Of a stretch of 64,000 nt of DNA, positions 34,220-44,179 are shown in pieces. The position numbers and the translations under genes are program-made. A model generated the notes under the pieces. The model had not been told where the DNA came from. It saw only the letters and a list, made by a program, of their open reading frames with translations, and searched no databases. Position 1 is the stretch's first letter. Each line of letters opens with the position of its first letter. The stretch is from Juglans regia (taxonomy: Eukaryota; Streptophyta; Magnoliopsida; Fagales; Juglandaceae), in the NCBI RefSeq assembly GCF_001411555.2, contig NC_049905.1, positions 22,372,097-22,436,096 of the forward strand, written 5' to 3'.

Positions 34220-35113
34220 ATGTTTTATATGCATATTCCAAAATATTTGGGGGATGCTATTCTAACTGCTTGTTATCTTATTAATAGAATGTCTACCCGT
34301 GTGCTGAAGCATTTCACTCCTTTGGCATGCATAAAAAAACCCTTTCCTGATAATAGGATAATTTCTTATCTACCTCTAAAAGTATTTGGATGCACTATTT
34401 TTGTTCATATTCCAGCTCATCTTAGATCTAAACTTGATCCTAAGGCTGAAAAATGTGTGTTTCTTGGATATGCTCCCAATAAAAGAGGGTACAAATGTTT
34501 GAATCCAAAAACAAAAAAAATTCACATCAGTATGGATGTCGTTTTTGTTGAAAATCAGTCTTACTTTAACCAAACTTATCTTCAAGGGGAGAAAGAGAGT
34601 AGTGAAGATCAGTTTTGGCATACTTCTATACCAATGCCTAATGTTTTCCTTGACATTGACATCCCTCTACAAAACATTCAAGGAACTAAAATTTTAAATA
34701 GTGAAACAAAAGGAAATCCCAATTTGCCTGTACAAAGCACAAGGGAATCACAAACAGGGGGAGAATTGCTACAAAATAATCCCTTTTCTGAGCTTTATCT
34801 TTATACTAGAGGCAGGTATCATTCTAATACTAAGGATCATCCCAAAATTCCAGAGCAGAATCAATCATCACCTCCAAAAACTGGTCATTTGGAAATCCCA
34901 GGTAATCCTTCTACTACACTTCTAGTTGATCAATCTACTGACCTTGATGTACCTATAGCCATTAGGAAAGGAGTTAGAACCTGTACCACACACCTCATTG
35001 CCAAATATTTATCTTATCACATACTCTCTCATAATCATAAGATCTTTAAATCCAATATTTCTCACCTATTTGTTCCAAGGACCATTCAGGAAGCTATGGA
35101 TCATCCGGATTGA
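34220..35113 (+). pseudogene. Copia 1 integrase C-terminal region (copy 2)
   Basis: The same 297-residue frame as 6984-7877, with VFGCTIFVHIP and FLGYAPNKRGYKC motifs. Confidence 0.8.
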
Positions 35114-35392
35114 AAGTTAGCAGTCCTTGAAGAGATTAATGCACTACGGAACAACGGTACTTAGGAAATTATTCATTTACCAAAGGAAAAGAAAACTGTA
35201 GGTTGCAAATGGGTGTTTACAGTTAATGCAAGGCTGATGGTAGTATAGAGAGATATAAGACGAGATTCGTTGCAAAAGGATTTACACAAACATACGAAAT
35301 TGTCTATCAAGAAACTTTTGCTCCATTGGCCAAGATAAACTCAATCCGAGTGTCTCTCCTTAGCTGTACATTCTAACTGGACCTTACACCAG

Positions 35393-36608
35393 TTGGATGT
35401 AAAGAATGTTTTTTTAAATAGAGATCTAGAGGATGAAATGTTTATGGAATTACCACCAGGTTTTGAAGGTAATCTTGGCATAGATAAGGTGTGCAAATTG
35501 AAAAAAATCATTGTATGGGCTCAAGCATCTCCGAGAGCTTGGTTTGAATGCTTTGGGAAGGCTGTAAAGGGTCATGGTTACTGCCAAGGTCAAGCTGATC
35601 ACACCATGTTCTATAAGCACTCAAGTGAATGGAAGGTTGCTATTCTAATTTTCTATGTTGACGATATTATTTTGATAGGTAACGACAACAAGGAACTTGA
35701 GAAATTAAAACAGATGCTTGCTAATGAATTTAAGATTAAAGATTTGGGTGACTTGAAGTATTTTCTCGGTATGGAATTTGCAAGGTCAAGAAAAAGTATT
35801 TTTGTTTCACAAAGAAAATATGTGCTTGACTTGCTTGGAGAAACAGGTTTACTAGGGTGTAAAGCAGGTGAGACACCTATAGAACCTAATCTTAAACTAC
35901 AACCTACCAAGCCTAAAAAAGTAACCAATAGAGACCAGTACCAAAGATTGGTTGGAAGGCTACTTTACCTATCACATACACGTCTTGACATAGCCTTTGT
36001 TTAGTATGGTAAGCTAATTCATGCACTCACCAGGGCTTGACCACTTTAATGCAGTTCATAGAATCCTGAGATATTTAAAGGGAACTCCAAGAAATGGTCT
36101 ATTGTTTGAAGACCATAAACATCTACAAGTTGAGGTATACACTGATGCAGATTGGGCTGGGAGTATAACCGATAGAAGATCAACTTCTAGTTATTGTGCC
36201 TTTATTGGTGGAAATTTGGTTACATGGCGCAGCAAAAAACAAAATGTGGTAGCTAGGAGCAGTGCAGAGGTAGAATTTAGAGCAGTTTCTCATGGAATTT
36301 GTGAAGAGTTGTGGATTAAAAAATTATTGGAAGAATTGAAAGTCACTAATCCACTACCTATGAAACTGTATTGCGATAACAAGTCTGCCATAGCCATTAC
36401 TCACAATCTAGTGCTTCATGATAGAACAAATCATGTTGAGGTTGACAAGCATTTTATAAAGGAGAAGCTGGACAGTGGACTGATTTGTTTACCCTATATC
36501 TCTACTATTGAACAAGTAGCAGATATACTTACAAAAGGACTACCAAAGAAGCAATTTGAAAATTTGATCGGCAAGTTGGCTATGGAAGACATCTTCAAAC
36601 CAGTTTGA
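35393..36608 (+). pseudogene. Copia 1 reverse transcriptase and RNase H (copy 2)
   Basis: RT frame 35393-36004 with the YVDD box, then a stop, then RNase H frame 36021-36608. The lesion is the same as at 8766-8768 in copy 1, so it predates the duplication. Confidence 0.85.
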
Positions 36609-36615
36609 GAGGGAG

Positions 36616-36866
36616 TGTTGGAAAGTTTCCAAATTTATCTAGTCAACTCTCCCTGGATTATAGGAGAAATTTCTCTGTAATTATGTAAATATTCTTAGGA
36701 GATATTCTTAGGAGATATTCTAGGAGATTTGTTAGCAATTGTCATTCTTTCCTTTTGTTATTCTTTCCTTTTAGCTTATCCTTGTAGTCTATAAGACATA
36801 TGGATTGTACCTTATTTTAGTTAATAAGAAATACTATTCCAATTCTTCTCCACTTCTAGAAGAGCA
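36616..36866 (+). repeat. 3' LTR of copia 1 (copy 2)
   Basis: TGTTGGAAAGTTTCC after the purine tract. The right limit is approximate, as in copy 1. Confidence 0.6.
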
Positions 36867-36875
36867 TTTGGAGGA

Positions 36876-37445
36876 GAAACGTACACCTCAAGATTGCTTT
36901 CTTTGGCTGGCTCACCTTCCATGGAAAAATATTGACTATTGATAAGCTGAGAAAGCGTGGTCTTTTTATAATCAATTGGTGTTTTATGTGTAAAAGAGAC
37001 GGAGAATCAGTGCATCATCTTCTTCTTCACTCCAATGTGGTTAAGGCTTTATGGGATGATATCTTTACAAGGCTTGGTATCGCATGGGTAATGCCAAGGA
37101 GGGTAGTAAATTTATTGTCATGTTGGAGAGGTATTCGGGGCAATGGGAGGTCACTGTCTATGTTTAGTGCCTCTTATGGTGCACTTGGAACAAGAGGAAT
37201 GGTCACTGTTTTGATAATAGGGAACGTTCAATGGGAGGGTTCAGGGACTATTTCTTTCCTTCATTGTTACTTTGGGCCTCGGCTATTGTATTGAATGGGA
37301 CTAGTTTTAATGACTTTTATGTTGTTTTTCACAGCGCTTAACTTGTAATTAGGTTCATCTCCTGTATAATTCTTGTGCACTTGGGCCTTGCCTAATTATG
37401 TGGATCAATAAAATTCTTCTTACTTGTCAAAAAAATAAAAAATAA
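36876..37445 (+). mobile_element. LINE 3' end, + strand (copy 2)
   Basis: Counterpart of 9640-10209, with the zinc-binding region and A-rich tail. Confidence 0.8.
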
Positions 37446-37831
37446 CAACTTTCTATTGATTAGTTGTATGGTGGATATCTGAAGTAACAAACTTGAAAGA
37501 ATCACGAGATCCTCCGTGATCACTGCAAATCTCTAATCATTGGTCACAGCAAAATGCAACCACTACATATGCCTTGGCTAAACGAGAGTGAACAAAAGAA
37601 TCTTACACATTTACAACTACAAGTTTTATAGGTGCTTACAAGTACATGCACACACGCACACGAATGAATCAAATCTTCACTTATCTAGTCCACGTAAAGG
37701 ATCTAAATTCCAATAGCAGTTTAACTCATATTGCTCCGAATGCAGAACTGATGGAAGAAGTTCACATCACTAGCAAGCTCAAGGACTTCTTGTCTATGGC
37801 CAGTTAAAGCTACAGCACAAAATTTTTTGTA

Positions 37832-37849
37832 CATTCTAATTGCTAGATT
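37832..37849. repeat. Left TSD of the outer LINE
   Basis: CATTCTAATTGCTAGATT, repeated exactly at 43664-43681. It marks the empty site of the first LINE insertion. The copy 1 equivalent is 10596-10613. Confidence 0.92.
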
Positions 37850-37955
37850 TTTTTTTTTTTTTGATAAGTAAGGAATTTATTGATTGAAAGAAACTAGTCA
37901 ACGCCCATGTACACAGGAAGTATACAAAATGGACTCCTAATCACATTCTAGAAAG
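37850..37955 (-). mobile_element. Outer LINE, 3' piece
   Basis: An A-tail (as T-run) and the last ~90 bases of a LINE. Homology to the LINE tail at 56781 continues directly at 43548, so this is one short LINE split by the inner element. It ends in the inner TSD TTCTAGAAAG (37946-37955). Confidence 0.85.
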
Positions 37956-38064
37956 CTTTTTTTTTATATAAGTAAGATATAAACTTTATTGATGTGAATG
38001 AAATAGGCATATACCTAGTACACCGGAAGTATACAGTTGAACACCTAGATACATTCTACGAGTG

Positions 38065-41000
38065 TTAAACTAAAGATAGGAATTCATGTATATCATCCCC
38101 ATTTAATACAATAGCTGAAAACCAACGCAATAAAGTGTGCATAAAATAATTCTTCAGCTCCAACATTGTTCGTTCCTTGTCTTCGAAGCAGCGCATATTC
38201 CGTTCCGTCCAAATACACCACATGATACACAACGGAATCATTCTCCAAACTGCTGCCACTTGATGACTGCCCTGCAATTTTCTCCAACAACCCATTAGCT
38301 CCACCACTCTCCTAGGCATTACCCAAGCCACCCCGACCCGTCGAAAAATCTCATCCCATAGCCCTCTTGCTACATCACAATGTAGTAAAAGATGATCTAC
38401 TGATTCTCCATTCTTTCTACACATGTAGCACCAATCCAATACAACACATCCTCTTTTCCTCAAATTATCCGTGGTTAAGATCTTCCCAAGGGTGGCATTC
38501 CAAACAAAGAAAACAACTCTAGAAGGCACTCGAGACCTCCAAATGTTCCTCCATGGGAATGAGGTGTGATCCTGAGAAATCAGAATTTTATAATACGCTT
38601 TTACTGAGAATTTCTTATGATCCTGGAGCCTCCATTTCAAGCTGTCTTGTTGTGCCATAGTAGACCCAAAAGAATGTAACAAGCTGAAAAAATCTGAAAC
38701 CATAGATAATTCCCAATCATGAATATCTCTATTAAACAGAATATTCCACTGATGCGAGCCATGTGCAAATAATCGCACTTCCGCCACAGACACGTCCTTG
38801 TTAACTGCAATACGATATAAAGCTGGAAACACCCTTTCCAATGCGTGATCTCCACACCACACATCTCGCCAAAAACTGATTCGGTTACCCTCGCCTGCGA
38901 CAAAACGGATATGATTTACGAAAATAATCCACCCCTTCCTTATAAACTTCCATAGCCCCACTCCATGCCCCCCTCTCACTTCTTTAGAACACCAACCACC
39001 CCAATCAACTCCATGTTTAGCATCTATTATTTCCCTCCACAAAGAACCCTCTTCCATATGATATCTCCAAAGCCATTTCCCCAACAACACTTTATTAAAA
39101 GTTCTCAAATTACACACACCCAACCCCCCATACTCAACTGGAGAACATACTGACTTCCAATTAACCAAATGAACTTTCTTCTCCTCCCCTAAGCCTCCCC
39201 ATAAAAATGCCTTGAAGAGTTTCTCGATTCTATTCACCACCCCTACAGGCATAGGAAAAAGGGATAAAAAATAAGTGGGAAGATTTGTAAGGGTACTCTT
39301 GATAAGAGTGAGACGACCCCCTTTCGAAAGATACACCCTTTTCCATCCAGCCAACCTTTTTTCTATCTTTTCTACCACCCCATCCCATATAGCTCTACTC
39401 TTGAAAGTAGCACCTAGCGGAAGGCCCAGGTATTTCATTGGGAACGAGGACACCCTGCAACCCAGAAGACTTGCTAAATTGCGTATATTAGGGACCACCC
39501 CCACCGGTACCATCTCAGACTTGTCAAGATTCACCTTGAGCCCTGATACTGCTTCAAAACAAAGTAATAATGCACGCAAAGTTTGGACCTGACTCCTATC
39601 CGCTTCACAAAACAACAGTGTCGTCTGCGAAAAGAAGATGTGAAATGATACAAGAGCTACCAGAGCCATTTCCCACATGAAAACCAGATAAGAAACCCCC
39701 ACTAACAGTAGCCTGCAACATCTTGCTCAGCGTCTCCATAACTATGACAAAAAGAAAGGGAGATAATGGATCACCCTGTCGCAAACCCCTCGAACTATAA
39801 AAAAAACCTGCAGGAGTGCCATTAACTAGCACTGAAAACTGGGCCGTTGAAATGCAAAAACGCATCCAGGAAATCCACCTATCTCCAAAGCCACACCTCT
39901 TCAATAAATACAAAAGGAAATCCCAGTTCACATGGTCATAAGCCTTCTCCATGTCTAGCTTGCAAAGAATACCTGGACTTCCCTCCCTCAACCTAGCATC
40001 CAAACACTCATTTGCAATGAGCACCGAATCAAGTATATATCTCCCATGAATAAAAGCATTCTGGGGCTTGGAGATAATATTTTCCAGTACTAGACTGAGC
40101 CGGTTAGCAAGGACCTTTGAAATAATCTTATAGACACTGCTAATCAAACTTATTGGACGAAAATCCTCAATATTCGACGCCCCATATTTCTTTGGAATGA
40201 GTGCGATAAAAGTCGCATTAAGTGATTTTTCAAACTTTTGATAAGCATGAAATTCACTGAACACCCGCAAGACATCACCTTTCACCACATCCCAACAAGT
40301 TTGAAAGAAACCCATTGAAAAACCATCCGGGCCCGGCGCTTTGTCCTTAACCATACCAGATATGACCTTGAAAATCTCATCTTCCACAAAAGGTCTCTCC
40401 AATACACTCACCAACTGTGAATCAATTGTCTCAAACGGTAAGTCATCAAGCTTCGGCCTCCAAGTTGCTGGTTCGGTAAGCAAAGTCTCATAATAATGTG
40501 CAATGTGACTTTCTAGATCAGCCGAAGAAGATAGCACCTGTGTACCTGAATGTAACAACTCAATCGCATTATTGCGTCGATGAGAATTAGCCATTTTGTG
40601 AAAAAACTTCGTACACCTATCACCCTCTTTCAACCAGAGGGCTCTGGATTTTTGACGCCATGAAGTCTCTTCTAACAGCAAATTCTGCCACAACCGTCAC
40701 TTTTCTCAATAACTCCTCCTCCGAGGCCCTTCCCAATAATTCCTTACCCTCCAACTCCTCCAACTCCTCCAACAAAATAGACTTCTGATTGTCAATATGA
40801 CCAAAAACTTCCAAGTTCCATTTCTTCAGGTCTTGCTTTAGAGCCTTCATCTTACCTGCAAGAATAAAACTCGGAGTGCCGCTAAACTGGTATGAAGTCC
40901 ACCAATTTCTCACCATCTCTACAAACCCGTTCACCTTAAGCCACATATTCTCAAACTTGAAGTACCAGCGACCCCCTTGAATGCCACCACAATCTAAAAG

Positions 41001-41681
41001 GATGGGAAAATGGTCTGAGCTGACTCTAGCTAACGTTTTCTGGCTAACTTCTGGGTAGTGTGCTTCCCATAACAGCGAGACAAGAAATCTATCCAATTTC
41101 GACCAAACACGGCCATTAGACCAAGTATACTCACCACCCACCAAGGGGAGATCCATAAGATCCATATCAAAGATGAACTCAGAGAATTCCGCCATGGCCA
41201 AAGTGTGTCGATGATGCCCCGATCGTTCACTAGGAAAGCGAATAATGTTAAAATCACCCCCCATACACCACGGCACATCCCATAAAGAGTGTATTCCCGC
41301 CAACTCCTCCCACAACCGTCGTCTATCACTATCTATGTTAGGACCATAAGACCCTGCAAAAGCCCAAATCCACCCATCGCTCACATTTTTGAACAACACC
41401 GAAACCGAAAACTCTCCAACACATTCCTCAATCACCTCAACCACTCTTTTATCCCACATTAATAATACTCCACCTGATGCTCCTTGAGAGGCTAAATAAG
41501 ACCAACCCAAATAAGAGCATCCCCAAATACTACGCACAATACTTCTATCAATAAGATCCAACTTTGTTTCTTGCAAGAATATCACATCTCCCTTCCATAG
41601 TCTCAATAGAGCTTTGATCCGAAGGCGTTTTTCCCTATTATTGAGACCCCTTACATTCCAAGAAACGAGCTTAGGCTTCAT
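38065..41681 (-). pseudogene. Inner LINE ORF2: endonuclease, reverse transcriptase, zinc-binding C-terminus
   Basis: ORF2 starts MKPKLVSWNVRGLNN at 41681. The first frame (to 40620) is an APE-type endonuclease with LQETKLD, GSYGPN, GGDFNIIRF, the YTWSNGR block and [10 protein letters not shown] frameshift near 40690 leads to the RT frame (40693-39605), with [50 protein letters not shown] and the catalytic FADD. A 2-base deletion near 39617, just after FADD, shifts to the last frame (39702-38065) with [12 protein letters not shown] and the zinc-binding region WCYMC..H..C. The enzyme nicks target DNA and copies LINE RNA. These lesions make it inactive. Confidence 0.88.
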
Positions 41682-43351
41682 TAAAACTTAACTTACCCCT
41701 CCCTTTTGATCTAACCCTTCCACTACTCCCCTCCTTGACATCGTAATTGATGGAGCATGTTAGGCGTTTAAGTTCCCTGTCTTGCTTTGAAGCTGATTTC
41801 GAACGGCTAGCTTCAATAGCCACTAGAAGGGCCATAAATTGTTCCTCATAACCTCCAAAAGAGACCCCCGAATATTTTTAGTAACTCCTCTACCTTTTTA
41901 AAAATCCAATTCGTCGAATAACTCCCATAATCACTGGGAGGGAGTGTACATAAAGGAGTAAGAGTCCCCTCTTCCCCAATACTGTTCTTGGGAATCACCG
42001 AAACCATCAGTTTATTTGTTTCACCATTTACAACCATATTATTAATAGGAGAATCATCCCCAGCATCTAACTCATCAGATCTGCTCCTCACCAAAAGTGG
42101 AAGACCACTCTGAATCACATTACTGTCCCGCGAAAGCATCTCACCGCAACGAGGCAGCTCTCTATCCCTCAAACCAGACTGCTCATGCCCTTCTTCCACC
42201 ACACAAAATTCCGAGAATTCATTTCCCATCAATATCTCTGAAGACAAGGACGCAGACGCACTCTCTAACGCCAGAAACTCCCCCTCCTCTGTCTCTTCCC
42301 GTCGGACCTCCTTCGCCGCCTCACCTGAATGGTCGTCCGAGTGTGTCGGCAGCTTCTGTGCCGGCAGGGTTGCCGATAATCCATTTATCGGCGCCACAGA
42401 AGCACCCTGGCTCTGGTCCGAAATCTCGGATCCGAGGCGGACCTCGTTTCCCATCTCACCAGAGGGGTCGACCGAGGTTGTCGGCCACTTCTGTGCCGGC
42501 AGGATTGCCGGTAATGAGGTTATCTGCGGCACTCTCTTTCCCTGGTCTGATATCACGGATCCGAGACCCTTCCCCGACCCGGCTATCTCCACTGCCCTCC
42601 AGACCTTCACAGGGCCTGATGCCTGACCCTTGCCCAAGCCCATTGTTCTGCTCAGCCCCATACCAGGCCCACCAATTCGGCCCATCACCTCCTTGCCTTT
42701 AACTCAGCGTTTCAGATGATTTATTTCATCTAGCACAATGCCGATCTTCTCCTCCAATCCCGTTAACATCTTCAAAATGCTTTCCTCATTTAGCCCTGCC
42801 AAACTGCTTTCTGCTACACCATGCCGCTGCACGTCCTCAGGTATGGTTACACCTGACACCACTAACGCATCCTGATACGGTAACTTCTTCAACACTTCAC
42901 TGTACGTCCTTGCCCCACCTGCCAACGATGATGGAACACCTCGCTCACCATTGTTCTTCTTTGCAGCAACCATCTGAAAATCAGCCATCTCCATTAAAAT
43001 GTCAGCAAGCTTTTTCCATCCCTCCCCCTTCCTTCCTTCCGGAATCACTAGCAAACCTCTTCTCTTATCACGACCAAATTCTGAGATGGAAATGAAACTA
43101 CCATTAAAGTTACGTCCCTTCCTCACTATTATCACAGTGTCTCCTTTTCTACGAGTTTGCAGAAACTCCTGAGTACCCACTGTTACTGCACAATCCTTCA
43201 CCATAGAACCCAGCCAACCCAGAGTTTCCCAGTCCACTGAAATGTACTTCACACCACGATGACTACTTTCTATAATCCTCCACCACTTTGCATTCTCCTT
43301 TTTGAGCTCGAACAACTTCTGATCAATGAATACCTCCTTGCACAACCCCAT
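41672..43351 (-). pseudogene. Inner LINE ORF1
   Basis: It starts MGLCKEVFIDQKLFEL at 43351. An N-terminal block (about 120 residues) with KWWRIIESS, KYISVD, LGWLGSMVK, LQTRRKG and [16 protein letters not shown] is shared with the ORF1 at 60513-62231. The middle is low-complexity and variable, and the C-terminal basic tail is shared (SKSASK.., [15 protein letters not shown]). A single nonsense codon at 42704-42706 and a frameshift near 41870 interrupt it. No CCHC zinc knuckle is visible. By position it should be the RNA-binding ORF1 protein, but the domain is not one I can name. Confidence 0.75.
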
Positions 43352-43547
43352 CTAAAACCAACCCACAGCCAATGCAAACCTAATGATTCAGAGGAATACA
43401 CTAATCCCCTCAAGAGGGAAAGCCATTGATGAATCACTACCAACTGAAGTAAAAAGACTAAAACTGTACGGAGAGAAAATAGAGTCTCGGGCCTTTAAAA
43501 CTTAATGCCTCTCCATACGCTGATCTCAAGTTTTTTTTTTTTTTTTT

Positions 43548-43663
43548 TTCTAGAAAGTTGAAAAGAAAATAAGAACTCGTGAACATTCCCTCCCTTTAGT
43601 ACAATAGCAGCCAACCATTGAACTAAAGAAAACACAAAAAAATTCCATAATTCCCCCACATTT
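43548..43663 (-). mobile_element. Outer LINE, right piece
   Basis: It continues the outer LINE homology after the inner insertion (AGAACTCGTGAACATTCCC, TTTAGTACAATAGCAGCC) and ends at the outer TSD (43664-43681). The outer LINE was only about 210 bases long before the inner one landed in it. Confidence 0.8.
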
Positions 43664-43681
43664 CATTCTAATTGCTAGATT
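43664..43681. repeat. Right TSD of the outer LINE
   Basis: CATTCTAATTGCTAGATT, an exact partner of 37832-37849. From here to 44107 the DNA is intron-like with no transposon or exon recognised, apart from the tentative exon end at 43682-43703. Confidence 0.92.
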
Positions 43682-44107
43682 AGACACCACTCTTAACGAT
43701 TTTCTGAATACAGCTTCAACACCAGTAGAACACCATAAACCAAAACAAACAAAATGAGGAAAAGAACAAAGACCAAGTAAACACCATTGTCACAAATTTG
43801 ACCATACAATTTATACAAAACTGATAAAAAGACATGAACTCAAAATAAACAGACAAAACAATTTACCTATGTATTTATGTGTTCGGTTGTCTGAGAGAGA
43901 GAACCAAATAGAAATAGTAGTGCAGATCACCAAAGCAAGTAACAACTGACTACTTGATATACCAAATAACAAGCTAGTCTTCATATAATAAATCTCATAT
44001 CACAGTGATAAACCACTCCCCCATCACAAAAGAAAAAGAACACAAGTAATTATCTGGAAATCTAACAATAATGTAAAAAATCTAGTCTGCAACAACCAAG
44101 AAGATAC

Positions 44108-44179
44108 CTTTGTTGCAGATCGAGCAATTGCTTGAACAATGGTTTCCTTACTCAGAAAGTGCACGGCATCTTCCAGAAT
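44108..44179 (-). CDS. DEK1: DEK1 exon ([20 protein letters not shown]), last one present
   Basis: 24 codons, with acceptor GATATCCAG above 44179 and donor GTATCTT below 44108. It is the short exon after the last membrane helix. The first residues are IL where many relatives have MM. The next expected exon (beginning TRNALSGTYSAP) is not found to the left. Confidence 0.88.

Larger units (their letters stand above)
33953..36615 (+). mobile_element. Copia element 1, right part (copy 2)
   Basis: Counterpart of 6717-9379. The integrase frame resumes at TRICWVY and ends at the GAGAGGGAG purine tract. Confidence 0.85.
28331..40031. repeat. Copy 2 of the 11.7-kb near-identical duplication
   Basis: It matches 1094-12790, beginning at the first base after the Ns. 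It has its own small changes, including C for A near 38124, T for G near 38295 and a 2-base loss near 39617. Unlike copy 1 it continues without interruption into the 5' half of the LINE and then into DEK1 intron DNA, so its right junction looks ancestral. Confidence 0.95.
37956..43547 (-). mobile_element. Inner LINE (L1-type), about 5.6 kb, near full length
   Basis: It runs from the A-tail (T-run at 37957) to a 5' UTR near 43530, flanked by the 10-base TSD TTCTAGAAAG (37946-37955 and 43548-43557). It contains ORF1 and ORF2 in the usual order with several inactivating lesions. Length and organisation match the element at 56781 to about 62370. An additional T-run of about 17 bases (43531-43547) sits between the 5' UTR and the right TSD. 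Confidence 0.9.
37721..43703 (-). other. Candidate terminal exon split by a LINE nest (43682-43703 plus 37721-37849)
   Basis: On the minus strand a possible acceptor CTGTATTCAG precedes 43703. If the LINE nest and one copy of its 18-base target duplication are set aside, a single frame crosses the insertion site (..RVVSNLAIRMYKKFCAVA..) and runs to a TAA at 37723-37721. I do not recognise the protein. It lies downstream of the last DEK1 exon but its phase does not fit DEK1. About 50 open codons in AT-rich DNA can occur by chance, so this is tentative. Confidence 0.3.

Noticed and set aside
37721..37849. Candidate exon as the next DEK1 exon
   Set aside because: The preceding DEK1 exon ends on a codon boundary. 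In that phase this sequence meets a stop after seven codons, and the residues do not resemble the known DEK1 linker.
43728..43860. Hydrophobic minus-strand frame resembling a membrane helix next to the LINE nest
   Set aside because: The stretch is T-rich on that strand, which yields Phe/Leu/Val runs in any frame, and no start, splice or homology support is seen.
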